Positions 1-7,801 are shown, numbered from the stretch's first letter. The stretch: 23,600 nucleotides of DNA from Berkiella sp964502705 (GCA_964502705.1 CAZCXZ010000052.1:1-23600); one strand, 5' to 3'. Notes: generated from the letters alone by a model not told the origin. Translations and numbers: made by a program.

Positions 1-2
1 AT

Positions 3-149
3 GGCAAAAAACCCAAAACTATCCCAACCGAAAAACGTTTCGCTGGTTTCTTTGCTGCTCGTGAAAATCGACTTACCGCAAAGCAAGCTCTCGATCTTTG
101 GATAGATTCAGATGCCATCATCCCTCGCACCAAGCTGCAGCCAAAATAA
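3..149 (+). CDS. 3' end of an unidentified protein gene (partial)
   Basis: An open frame enters from the left edge and stops with TAA at 147-149, giving the last 48 residues of a protein. The visible tail is polar and mostly helical-looking, with FAGFFAARENRLTAKQALDL in the middle and a basic end (PRTKLQPK). I do not recognise a family. The frame is preferred over the alternative frame beginning with the ATG at position 1, which stops after 34 codons and has an unconvincing composition. The true start lies outside the window, so length and function cannot be judged. Confidence 0.4.
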   Translation, partial: GKKPKTIPTEKRFAGFFAARENRLTAKQALDLWIDSDAIIPRTKLQPK

Positions 150-151
150 TA

Positions 152-253
152 TTTATAAACAGTTACTGGGGACAAATGATGTGAGATTGCTGTGAATAAG
201 AATAAAAATTCTGAATCCATCAGCAAAAACAATTTTGTTCAATTATTAACCAA
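152..253. repeat. 102-bp imperfect direct repeat, copy 1
   Basis: This stretch aligns without gaps to 307-408 with roughly a dozen mismatches. Shared blocks include TTTATAAACAG, TACTGGGGACAAAT, GTGAGATTGCTGTGAATAAG and TCAATTATTAACCAA. It is non-coding. Just beyond it (254-270) the reverse strand reads as a degraded match to the last codons of the PAP2 gene (AAC, two variable codons, ATT, GGT, TAA). This suggests a tandem duplication of the 3' end of that gene plus its downstream flank. Confidence 0.85.
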
Positions 254-289
254 TATGTTCGTTTATAGGTATTAAGGTAAGAAGCTAAA

Positions 290-326
290 CCCCAGCTACT
301 GTCAGTTTTATAAACAGATACTGGGG
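290..326. other. Imperfect hairpin at the edge of repeat copy 2
   Basis: CCCCAGctaCTGT (290-302) can pair with ACAGataCTGGGG (314-326), giving a stem of 6 + 4 pairs with a 3-nt internal loop and an 11-nt apical loop. The right arm belongs to repeat copy 2. The left arm is unique and has no counterpart before copy 1. It lies downstream of the minus-strand PAP2 gene, but no T-tract follows, so it is only a possible transcript 3' end or REP-like element. Confidence 0.4.
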
Positions 327-408
327 ACAAATTGTGTGAGATTGCTGTGAATAAGGATAAAAACGCTGGAATGAACAGCAAAAAAAACTTTGGTCAATTA
401 TTAACCAA
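307..408. repeat. 102-bp imperfect direct repeat, copy 2
   Basis: This is the second copy of the element at 152-253, same orientation and length. Its right end runs into the PAP2 gene: the stop codon (401-403) and the final Gly codon (404-406) lie inside the repeat. The 53 bp between the copies hold the hairpin arm and a decayed PAP2-like 3' end. Confidence 0.85.
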
Positions 409-955
409 AGCTCATGTTCATTTGCATGCCATAAGCATTACGCTCTGGATTAAAGTCAGGTGATATCCAAACATTAGGAAATTTTGCTGTAAACAGGTAG
501 CCAGATAAATATCCTAATGCTGCCCCTGCTAACACGTCAGTCCAGTAGTGATCTTTACAATTAACGCGCTGGATACCGATGGCTGTTCCAATGGCGTAAA
601 AGGGCAATCCCCAATTCAAACCATATCGATGATGTAAGTAACTTGCCCCCGTAAAGGCAGCAGCAGCGTGTCCTGATGGAAAGGAAAGATCATCGTCACC
701 ATTAGGTCTGGTACGGTGCACCGTATTCTTCAAGAGAGCAGTAACTTGCGCTGTCACTGCGCAACTCATGGTGAGTTCTTTTAATCCTTCGATATCTCCA
801 CTCGTATAGGAGTAGATACCACCAATTAGGGGAATCGAAATGGATATGAGAAAAGATTCAGAGCCTACGCCATCAATAGTGCCCGCTTGGCAAAGCCCAG
901 GCATTGAAAGTAGAGCAATCGTTGGAATGATATGCTTATGAAAGGTAATTTTCAC
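401..955 (-). CDS. Secreted/periplasmic PAP2-family phosphatase
   Basis: A 184-residue PAP2 (type 2 phosphatidic acid phosphatase) protein that should hydrolyse phosphate monoesters or lipid pyrophosphates outside the cytoplasm. All three family motifs are present: K76-x6-R83-P84, the S91-F-P-S-G-H96 block with the catalytic-type His, and R130-x5-H136-x3-D140. Residues 1-25 look like a signal peptide ending near CQA-G. Hydrophobic stretches around 36-50, 97-107, 117-128 and 141-156 fit a small membrane PAP2 protein. Translation starts at GTG (953-955), with purine-rich AGGGAG very close upstream. The 3' end overlaps the 102-bp repeat. The substrate cannot be told; undecaprenyl-PP, lipid A or host lipid phosphates are all possible. 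Confidence 0.85.
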   Translation of the reverse strand: MKITFHKHIIPTIALLSMPGLCQAGTIDGVGSESFLISISIPLIGGIYSYTSGDIEGLKELTMSCAVTAQVTALLKNTVHRTRPNGDDDLSFPSGHAAAAFTGASYLHHRYGLNWGLPFYAIGTAIGIQRVNCKDHYWTDVLAGAALGYLSGYLFTAKFPNVWISPDFNPERNAYGMQMNMSFG

Positions 956-1069
956 CGCTCCCTGGATCCTTTAGCTAAAGTAATCTTCCTCATTGCACTA
1001 TAGAAAAATTAAAGATAACTTACAACCATTTATTCAAGGTGTGAAATCGAACATTGGGTTATTTTCTAA

Positions 1070-1714
1070 CTACCTTTGAATTCGACGCTTGCGATCACTA
1101 CCCCTAATCACTGGGGCTGGTTTGCACCGATGATTTTCTAAACCTTTTACGTACAGCTCATAGCAATATAATCCCAACATATCCAAAGAATCCGTGATTT
1201 GAGCTTTAGCTTCTGCAATTTCCATTTTCGTTACCGGAATAGGATGATGCACAATCCAAAATGTTTCAGCGCCCGGGTGGACATACAAATCAAAATAATC
1301 TTCACACGGAGCGATAAATAAATAATCTACATTTAAGGTAAAAAGCTTATTTTTCAATTTGCTTTGCACACTTAAAGAGACAATTGTCTTATGCGAAGAT
1401 TCCTGACCACCCAAGGCGTAAACCGTTACTTCATTTAAATCAATGTTGCAATTAGCAATACTCATAGCAAGTGATGTGAGTAAATCTGAAACAGCTCGAT
1501 TGACTTTGTTTATATGTGTCTGTGAATCCGGTGTACTCCAATGCATCATACATAGTGGCTTATTACGGTAATAGGCCACAAAAACAATGCAAGAACTCAC
1601 GCCATAAGTTTTAAAACCGACGTTATTGTTAAAGTAAAAGATGCCTTCATCCATTTCCACTTCAGAAAACTGCTCCATCTCTTGGCTAGGTTTTTTTATG
1701 GCTTGAAGCTTCAT
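1070..1714 (-). CDS. CheD-like protein, candidate glutamine deamidase
   Basis: A 214-residue soluble protein without signal peptide or TM segment. Residues 33-60 resemble the CheD active-site region: T36, S41-C42 and H58. The spacing (Thr to Cys 6, Cys to His 16) is nearly that of the CheD Thr/Cys/His triad (6 and 17). A GG at 102-103 (YALGGQESS) sits where CheD has its conserved GG loop, and the following strand/helix order is similar. There are no chemotaxis genes nearby, so a role on receptors is unlikely. The setting beside other effector-like genes suggests a host-directed deamidase, which is inference. The C-terminus is basic (SDRKRRIQR). The start ATG has only a weak ribosome binding site. 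It could instead be an unrelated alpha/beta protein with a chance triad. Confidence 0.5.
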   Translation of the reverse strand: MKLQAIKKPSQEMEQFSEVEMDEGIFYFNNNVGFKTYGVSSCIVFVAYYRNKPLCMMHWSTPDSQTHINKVNRAVSDLLTSLAMSIANCNIDLNEVTVYALGGQESSHKTIVSLSVQSKLKNKLFTLNVDYLFIAPCEDYFDLYVHPGAETFWIVHHPIPVTKMEIAEAKAQITDSLDMLGLYCYELYVKGLENHRCKPAPVIRGSDRKRRIQR

Positions 1715-1823
1715 GGATCACGGCACGCACTAAGTTAGTCAGTAACTATTTGGTGGATTATAGGGTATTTGTACAGTGAATAACAGCAAATACGCGTAAT
1801 CTCATTTGATATGCAGTTTGTTT

Positions 1824-1850
1824 TATGACATAGATATTAAGTATGACATG
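1824..1850. promoter_or_regulatory. Direct-repeat operator candidate upstream of kinase-like gene
   Basis: TATGACAT occurs at 1824-1831 and again at 1842-1849, an 18-bp period, with ATATTAAG between. The arrangement TATG-N6-ATATTAAGTATG recurs exactly at 11324-11345. It lies 35-60 bp before the ATG at 1885. The regulator is unknown. Confidence 0.35.
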
Positions 1851-1884
1851 ATTAAATTGCTGTATTTGCACGTAAAGGTTACAC

Positions 1885-3724
1885 ATGCGAAAACTCAGAA
1901 AACGCCCGAATGCCAATCAGCCAAAGCGCATAATGAGCAACTTACGAAAAATTAAGCGCAATATACAAAGCTATGATGACACTCATATCTCAACATTCCA
2001 CACTGTTCTTCCAGGCCAAGATAAAGTTTCGACAGTTGAAGTTAATAAAAATGCGCTACAAGAATTAGAGCGGGTAATCGACGATTTAACGCAAAAAGCG
2101 CTGAACGCACAATTAGTGGCGCCTCCAGAGAAACTCGGCCTCCTGGTAGAACAACTTGCTCGAAGTGATCAATCAACTCTTGCTTTTAGTGCACATAGGT
2201 TAAAAGCACTATTAAAAAGTTACGGTGCAAACGTCGATGAATTTTATTTAAATAAAGATACGTGGCAAACGCCGGATGTCAAATTTCAAGAATTGCTAAC
2301 TCACCCTCAAAAATATAAGCCTAAACAAGGTGGTTCAAAAAATGCAGGCAAACGAACTGGCGTTTATACATTTACCGATAATAATAATCAAACTGAAACT
2401 CTGCTAATCAAACANNNNNNNNNNTGTTGGTGAAACCATTGCTGAATATATAGGCGCTAACCTTTATGAAATGACCATTCCAGAATATTCTGCACGTTGC
2501 ATTCTTGTGGGCGATAAAAGTAATCCATCGCCCACTATCAATGATGTTTATGTTGCATCCATCTATCAAAAAGCGGATACCATTCAAGATGCCTATTCTG
2601 CAGCAGGCTATTCATCACGCGGCATGTTTGCGGGCGAAAAAGCACGCCTTAAGCATCTGTTCAATAATAAAGAGAGCTTGATCCGTAAGATACTAGATTT
2701 AAATGATGAGTCAGGTCATAGCCTTGAATATTCAGCTGCAAATGTTCTATGGCATGGTGACAACGATTTTCACACAGGTAACACCGTTTATGTTACTAAC
2801 GAAAAAGGTGGGAAATTCGTCAAAATCGACCATGGCTTTAGCTTTTTTAATTTTGGCAAAAAAGTCATTGATATTTTTAATCCCATGGCAGGGAAAGTCA
2901 TGTCACTCAGTCCAAAAAAGTTTGTCAAAGGCGGAAAGCTACTCGAATTCTTCCCTACAAACCATTTTTGGGATTATGCGATTGAAAACAAACAATTCTA
3001 CTTTAACGCACAATTTGTTAAAGCTTGCGAAGAAATCGTCAACCAAAAACCTGAAGAAATTCGAAATAATATTGAAAAATCATTGAGTAACATCCAAGCT
3101 GTTTATGGCCATAACGCCAATGAAGCCTTTAGAGAGTTTGCTTTACGAATCGGCATGAAACCGCAACAAATTAATCAACTTGCAAAAGGCAAAACTGACT
3201 TCTTACGCTATGCCATTGAAGACTACATGGTTAGCCGCTTAATTGAACGCCAAGTCAGCATCAGCAAACTAGCCGATTACTGCAGAACACAAGCGGCCAA
3301 ACTAGATAAAACGCGACACGCAATTTCAAAGAAATTGAACAAAGCCATCATTAAAAATATGGACCAAATCAGCAAAATGAAAAGCAACCCAATGCAAGCG
3401 GTTTTATTAAAAGAAATAGCACTACTCAAACTGGTACAACAAGCCAATGATTTAGGGATTTTAAATATCTCCAAAACGGGCGAATTCATCATTGATAGTG
3501 AATTCTATTACCACAACAATGGACAACGTCAATTAATCAATACTGATGAATTCAAATCGCAAATGAAGACTATGGTAAGCCTTGAGAGTCTTAAAGAAAC
3601 AGCGCCAAACTTAAAGAATAAAACGCCGATTAGTGAAGGTAATTTAAAACTGCTGCGAGAAATTCGCTATGTTAAAAGAGAATCTGATAATCAACCCAGT
3701 AAACGCAGAGGCAACCAACGATAG
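1885..3724 (+). CDS. Kinase-like protein (APH/PI-kinase style), effector candidate, broken by assembly gap
   Basis: Two open frames, 1885-2414 and 2426-3724, are best read as one gene of about 610 codons crossing ten Ns. The frames differ by one step only because the N run is a placeholder; a real gap length divisible by three would join them. Kinase-like features fall in order. TETLLIK ends in a probable beta-3 lysine (residue 176), and GETIAEYIGANLYE just after the gap looks like the alpha-C helix with its Glu. HGDNDFHTGN (2753-2782) matches an APH/PI-kinase type catalytic loop. KIDHG (2822-2836) carries the metal-binding Asp. The N-terminal 150 residues and C-terminal 280 residues are helical and unrecognised. 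The protein ends in a basic tail (PSKRRGNQR). No signal peptide or TM. Whether the substrate is lipid, protein or small molecule is unknown. Confidence 0.65.
2415..2424. other. Ten-N assembly gap
   Basis: Ten consecutive N bases interrupt the kinase-like gene between the putative ATP-binding lysine and the alpha-C helix. Joining the flanking frames requires a true length that is a multiple of three, so ten is probably a nominal scaffold gap. Confidence 0.95.
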
Positions 3725-3780
3725 CATATTCACCTTGTGATACGTATGAGAGCGACTTTATATGTATATGCAACAAATGA

Positions 3781-3819
3781 AACTTTTCACACATTCTCTT
3801 AGTCATAATATGAAAAGTT
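3781..3819. promoter_or_regulatory. Inverted repeat upstream of macro-domain gene
   Basis: AACTTTTCA (3781-3789) and TGAAAAGTT (3811-3819) are a perfect 9-bp inverted repeat 21 bp apart. CATAAT (3805-3810), a possible -10 element, sits just inside the right arm. It ends 17 bp before the ATG at 3837, so it could be an operator or a 5' leader hairpin. Confidence 0.35.
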
Positions 3820-3836
3820 GTAATTGAGGATTCACA

Positions 3837-5654
3837 ATGAAAGATTCACCAAATCCTACAGCCTTAACACTTGCTGAAGTAAAAGAGCAGCTGAAAAATG
3901 TAGTTAAAATGCTTGAGCATGATGACAGTATTGATATTGTTGAGTATCTTGATTTAACAACAGCCGCCTATTCATTTGACGATAATGAATTACAGGTAAA
4001 TCTTGAAAAACTTAAAAATGCTAAAACAGCTGGGCTCAGAGATATAGCTGAAAGATTATTAACCCAATGGCGACCACTTGGAGAATTTCCTGCAGATCCA
4101 CCTACTGCAACATCGTCGTATAGCATAAGCACACCACATGATCAGCTACTAGATAACCTGCAGAACCTATTTGACGTTCCAGAGTTTGATGTTGTAGAAG
4201 CACTTGATGAATTTGAAGAAACCCTTCAGTTACCCCAAAAACCGGTTAGCGCTCCTGCTAAAAAAGTATTGAATACAGGAAATGTGGTGATTGGGAATAT
4301 GCTAGATAAAACACAAAACACGATCTTAGTTGATGCTGCTAATGAAAAAACGATGAATGGCAATGGTGGCATTTCTGGCGCAATCAAACAATTCTACCAA
4401 GCTAAAGGTACACTTAAAAACTATGTTGCTGATCTCCTAAAATTCCCCGTAGTCGGTGGCAAACGTTGCCCAAATGGTGAAGTCAAACTAACCCGCACCG
4501 ATGGGGTTGATGTGATCCATACCTCTGCTCCCGATTTGCGCCAAAAAAGTAACCGCGTTAAAGGCACAAATGCACCAACTGATGAAGCAAAGCAAAAATT
4601 ATTTGAAGCCTATTACAATACCTTTCGCATGGCATATATCCTAAATTACGGCGAAGATAAGCAACAAAGAACCTTAAGCTGCCCCATTCTCGGCTCTGGC
4701 ATTTATCAATGGCCACCTGAAATGTCGGCCCAGATTGCAGGTAAAGCCTTAATCGCTTTTCGGCGCAAATATGGTAACGATGTTAAAGTTGATTTCTATA
4801 CGCACCCAAGTGATCTAAAAAATGGGTTAACGCAAACGAAGATCCAACGTGCCATTGAGAAAGGGTTTAAAACCGTCGCTTTTGCGCCAGTTGTTGATAC
4901 CTCTCCTAAAGCCCCTACTGTCAAAGATAAAACTGTGGGATTACAACCACCCGACAAACCACTACCTGTTCCGCCTACAACGTCAACGACCATGACACAA
5001 CCTGTAGCGGCACCCACTCCCGCTGTCGATCCACACAAAAATGCGATTATGAAATTCTTAAGTGAAGTTACCAACCATTTGAAATCGCCTTATGCTAATA
5101 AGGAAGCCAAACAAAACATGGTTAACGATGCCAATAAATATCGAGCACATGCTGATCCTGAAATTAGCGCTAAAGCAGAAGCCATTTGGCCGCAAATTGT
5201 TGGCCTTGCACAAGGTTTAATTTTGCCTCAAAAACCTAAAGTCTCTGCGAGTGAATTTGTTAATATTAATGTTAGCGAAATGTATGAAAATCAACGATCC
5301 GTATCAGGTGCCGATTCTCTGCGCTCTTTAGCACGCAATGCTGTTAAGAAAGTCGCTTACGCAAAGGATCCTGAACGTGATAAGCAAATTGCGAGCATTC
5401 AGACATTGGTTGACAATGTCAATAAAGCGACAACCGTTGCGCAAAGGAAACAATGCTCTAAGGATCTATATGTGGCTTTGGAAGGTATAAAAACCCATAT
5501 CAATGAAAACAAGATGGCGGTTTCACTTAGTTCTGCATTGGCTAAAGTCTGCGATAAGCTCATCGCAAAAATACCAGAACAAGAACTTAAGGAATTTAAA
5601 GCGTCTATACAAAATGATAATAAACCATCAAAAAATAAGCACCGCAGAAATTAG
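3837..5654 (+). CDS. Macro-domain protein, ADP-ribose binding/hydrolysing effector candidate
   Basis: A 605-residue cytoplasmic-type protein with a central macro domain at about 146-325. The loop DAANEKTMNGNGGISGAI (166-183) matches the macro consensus NAAN-x-GGGGVAGAI, including the Asn (N169) important in ADP-ribose hydrolases. ILGSGIYQWP (284-293) matches the second phosphate-binding loop. Residues 1-135 are helical and acidic. A Pro/Thr-rich linker spans about 364-402, then a Lys-rich helical domain of about 200 residues ends in a basic tail (PSKNKHRRN). Macro domains bind ADP-ribose, PAR or O-acetyl-ADP-ribose, and some remove mono-ADP-ribose from proteins. Size and accessory domains are far beyond a housekeeping macro protein, suggesting a secreted effector (inference). 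GAGG precedes the ATG at a suitable distance. Confidence 0.8.
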   Translation: MKDSPNPTALTLAEVKEQLKNVVKMLEHDDSIDIVEYLDLTTAAYSFDDNELQVNLEKLKNAKTAGLRDIAERLLTQWRPLGEFPADPPTATSSYSISTPHDQLLDNLQNLFDVPEFDVVEALDEFEETLQLPQKPVSAPAKKVLNTGNVVIGNMLDKTQNTILVDAANEKTMNGNGGISGAIKQFYQAKGTLKNYVADLLKFPVVGGKRCPNGEVKLTRTDGVDVIHTSAPDLRQKSNRVKGTNAPTDEAKQKLFEAYYNTFRMAYILNYGEDKQQRTLSCPILGSGIYQWPPEMSAQIAGKALIAFRRKYGNDVKVDFYTHPSDLKNGLTQTKIQRAIEKGFKTVAFAPVVDTSPKAPTVKDKTVGLQPPDKPLPVPPTTSTTMTQPVAAPTPAVDPHKNAIMKFLSEVTNHLKSPYANKEAKQNMVNDANKYRAHADPEISAKAEAIWPQIVGLAQGLILPQKPKVSASEFVNINVSEMYENQRSVSGADSLRSLARNAVKKVAYAKDPERDKQIASIQTLVDNVNKATTVAQRKQCSKDLYVALEGIKTHINENKMAVSLSSALAKVCDKLIAKIPEQELKEFKASIQNDNKPSKNKHRRN

Positions 5655-5692
5655 CGAATAGGAGATCTATTTTTAACAATAGATCTCCTCGC
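5654..5692. terminator. Hairpin between convergent genes
   Basis: GGAGATCTATT (5661-5671) pairs perfectly with AATAGATCTCC (5678-5688) around a 6-nt loop. GCGA/TCGC extends the stem past a 3-nt bulge. It lies between the ends of the macro gene and the convergent gene at 5702. There is no long T-run on either side, so it may be a weak bidirectional terminator or a 3'-end stabiliser. Confidence 0.6.
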
Positions 5693-5701
5693 TCATTTGC
5701 G

Positions 5702-6790
5702 TTACGCGTTCCGTTTGCGACGATATTCAGCAACTTGTGCATCCACATCGTAATCTTTTGATTTTACACGTTGGATATCAGCTTCATAAAAGAAACTATC
5801 TGCATTAGACAGAATGATTTTTTTAGTATTGTATTTTGCCAACGTTGCAAGTTCATCGTTATAGGTTGCATCAAGCTGGCCAGGTTGCTGCTTGAAGAAC
5901 GTGCCTAGCGCTTTTTTCAAGTCGCTTTCCATATCGGTAATGGTGGGTTTATAAGGTGCTTTTATACCGATGAACCGTAATGCGCCACTTGCCCAACTCA
6001 TTGACTTAGGGAGCACATGTCCGTCTTTGTTGAAACCAAAAGAAATTCTCTCTTGACCAAACAATCCACGTGTCACAAGTTGATAAAGTCCTACAGAAAT
6101 TGCGCTTGAAGTTGCCATTGCCACGATGAGTGGTGTCAGGCTCAAGCTACTAGCTAATGCAGCATAAATACCCCAAGCAGAGCCAAACGCCAACGTAGTT
6201 TGCATAACGAGGGCTACTCGTGGAAATCGGTCATTCAAAAATGCGTTGAATCGCTCGCGCATCGTACTTTTAATTGCCAAAGGCCCTTCTACATAGGCTT
6301 TACGTAGATCTTCTGGAAAATCACTTGGCATCACTTTATTCTGAAGAAATGCTTCTAAGCGATTACATTCTTCATCAATCGAATTTTTAATCAGCGCAGG
6401 TATCGCACCTGCTACACCACCGCCAAATGCGGGTTGATTATCTTTATAAGGAACAACAATTTCATCAAAGTCGCCCGTGTTAATTAGACGATAAATATTC
6501 GCAAATGCTTCTGCTATATGCTTAATACTCAGGCCTTCATTTTTATCGTAAGAAAGCGTTGGCACACCGACGATATTCACGTCATAAATAGGATGTCTGG
6601 CCGTTCCGCCTATCAAATTAGGGCGCATGCATTCTGCTAAACCGCCACGATGTTGACTATCGTAGAGTTTATTACGTGGTAAGCGAAAATCCGGCAAATT
6701 ATCAGGAAGAATAAATAATTTTCTAGGTTGATCGAGAAAATTTTCGCGGGTCAGTTTTTTGTCGCTAAGAATCAGGCGTGTGTACTTCAT
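5702..6790 (-). CDS. Two-TM protein with macro-like N-terminal half (hypothetical)
   Basis: A 362-residue protein with no family I can name firmly. Residues 25-135 resemble the small macro-like fold of phage-type proteins: LFILPDNL (25-32) for their IFVFGSNL, a glycine-rich HRGGLAE segment (47-53), VGVPTLS (74-80) for YAIPTKD, a helix at 87-104, and FGGGVAGAIP (122-131) for IGCGLAG. If right, it would bind a nucleotide or ADP-ribose-like ligand. Two hydrophobic segments at about 191-213 and 217-240 form a likely membrane hairpin. A mostly soluble, charged C-terminal part ends in a basic tail (AEYRRKRNA). It converges on the macro-domain gene across a shared hairpin. The paired TM hairpin is common in effectors that insert into host membranes (inference). 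Confidence 0.5.
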   Translation of the reverse strand: MKYTRLILSDKKLTRENFLDQPRKLFILPDNLPDFRLPRNKLYDSQHRGGLAECMRPNLIGGTARHPIYDVNIVGVPTLSYDKNEGLSIKHIAEAFANIYRLINTGDFDEIVVPYKDNQPAFGGGVAGAIPALIKNSIDEECNRLEAFLQNKVMPSDFPEDLRKAYVEGPLAIKSTMRERFNAFLNDRFPRVALVMQTTLAFGSAWGIYAALASSLSLTPLIVAMATSSAISVGLYQLVTRGLFGQERISFGFNKDGHVLPKSMSWASGALRFIGIKAPYKPTITDMESDLKKALGTFFKQQPGQLDATYNDELATLAKYNTKKIILSNADSFFYEADIQRVKSKDYDVDAQVAEYRRKRNA

Positions 6791-6995
6791 ATGGATTTAC
6801 TACCTATTAAGTCAATCAACTGCCCCATGACAGTGTGATATCAGGCATTTTAGTATTGAGCCTTTTGATTAACAAGCCTAGCAATCTCAAAATACGCCCA
6901 TTTAGCTGATAGTTCATACAGCCTTTTCGTGCCGTTGAACTTATGGACGAGCCGCTATGTCGTAAGAAGGAGTACACAACATAAGGCAGACAACC

Positions 6996-7787
6996 ATGGC
7001 CGCACCGACTGAAGAACAAATAAAGATAGCTAATGATATTATCGAGGCAAAAAGACTCCTTGATAAAGGAAAATTTTTTAGCGATGCAATGAGAAAAATA
7101 GGCATTAAAGAAGAGGAATGGAAGACTTTCTACCGAAAGCAAGCGATTATCTATCATCCTGATAGACGAAATAAGGATTTCAATGCTGAACAGAATGCGC
7201 TTTTTGATAATGCATTTAAGGCTCTAGGAGCAATGAATAGTGCTTTTGACAATAGAAAAGCACAAAAGGAAGCAGACGCTAAAATGGAATCACTAAGTGG
7301 TATTGCAAAAGCGGCTTATGACGCTTTAGAGGAATCTTGTGTCGAACTCACCAAAGTTTCTAGAGAGCTACAAAGAAGTCGTAATATAAAAGATCATGCT
7401 ATCGTGCCACACCTTGATGTTTACATTCGTGAACTTAGAGAGGCCCAAAATGACATCGTAGCACATCAGGACCCTAAAGCAGTTAAAACCAGAATGACAG
7501 AATTAAAAGCGAATATTGAAGATTTGCATAGAGATGAGCCACCAGGATTTAAAAATCACTCTAGCGTTAAACGTGCATTTAGTAACTTCTTTAAGCGAAT
7601 TCAAATTTTCGTTACACAAATTTATAATCCTGAAAAAGCAGATCAGATGAAAAAATCTGTTAATGCAAAAAATCTGATCGTCTCTCATAGAAAACATATT
7701 GATAATACGATTAAAAACGTTCAGAAATCAGAGCCCACTCACAATAAGAAATCTGAAAAAAAATCTTCTAAACGCAAAGGTAAATAA
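6996..7787 (+). CDS. Small J-domain protein (DnaJ-like), effector candidate
   Basis: A 263-residue protein with a J-domain at about 25-90. Helix II YRKQAIIYHPD carries the HPD motif at 54-56 that stimulates Hsp70 ATPase, followed by a plausible helix III (ALFDNAFKALGAMNSAFDNR). There is no Gly/Phe region, zinc-finger or C-terminal substrate domain, so it is not housekeeping DnaJ or CbpA. The remaining 170 residues are charged helices ending in a strongly basic tail (KKSEKKSSKRKGK). It would recruit an Hsp70, bacterial or host. Start: ATG 6996 has AAGG 9 nt upstream. A better AAGGAG (6967-6972) sits before an in-frame ATA at 6981, so the original start may have been five codons earlier. Divergent from the gene at 5702-6790; the 205-bp spacer holds both promoters. 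Confidence 0.7.
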   Translation: MAAPTEEQIKIANDIIEAKRLLDKGKFFSDAMRKIGIKEEEWKTFYRKQAIIYHPDRRNKDFNAEQNALFDNAFKALGAMNSAFDNRKAQKEADAKMESLSGIAKAAYDALEESCVELTKVSRELQRSRNIKDHAIVPHLDVYIRELREAQNDIVAHQDPKAVKTRMTELKANIEDLHRDEPPGFKNHSSVKRAFSNFFKRIQIFVTQIYNPEKADQMKKSVNAKNLIVSHRKHIDNTIKNVQKSEPTHNKKSEKKSSKRKGK

Positions 7788-7801
7788 CATTTTAGTGTAT
7801 C

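Noticed and set aside
1..105. Short frame starting with ATG at position 1
   Set aside because: The frame-3 reading stays open longer to 149, looks more protein-like and is open at the edge; the 34-codon frame has no support.
1..408. CRISPR or transposon array suggested by the repeats
   Set aside because: There are only two imperfect 102-bp copies, with no regular spacers, no transposase and no cas genes.
2415..2484. Apparent frameshift and separate second gene start at 2471 in the kinase-like gene
   Set aside because: The frame change coincides with the ten-N placeholder. The downstream frame is open back to the gap and encodes conserved-looking kinase sequence before the ATG at 2471.
6816..7157. 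113-codon minus-strand frame across the divergent spacer and the J-domain gene
   Set aside because: It overlaps the J-domain coding region antisense and shows no protein-like composition or motif.
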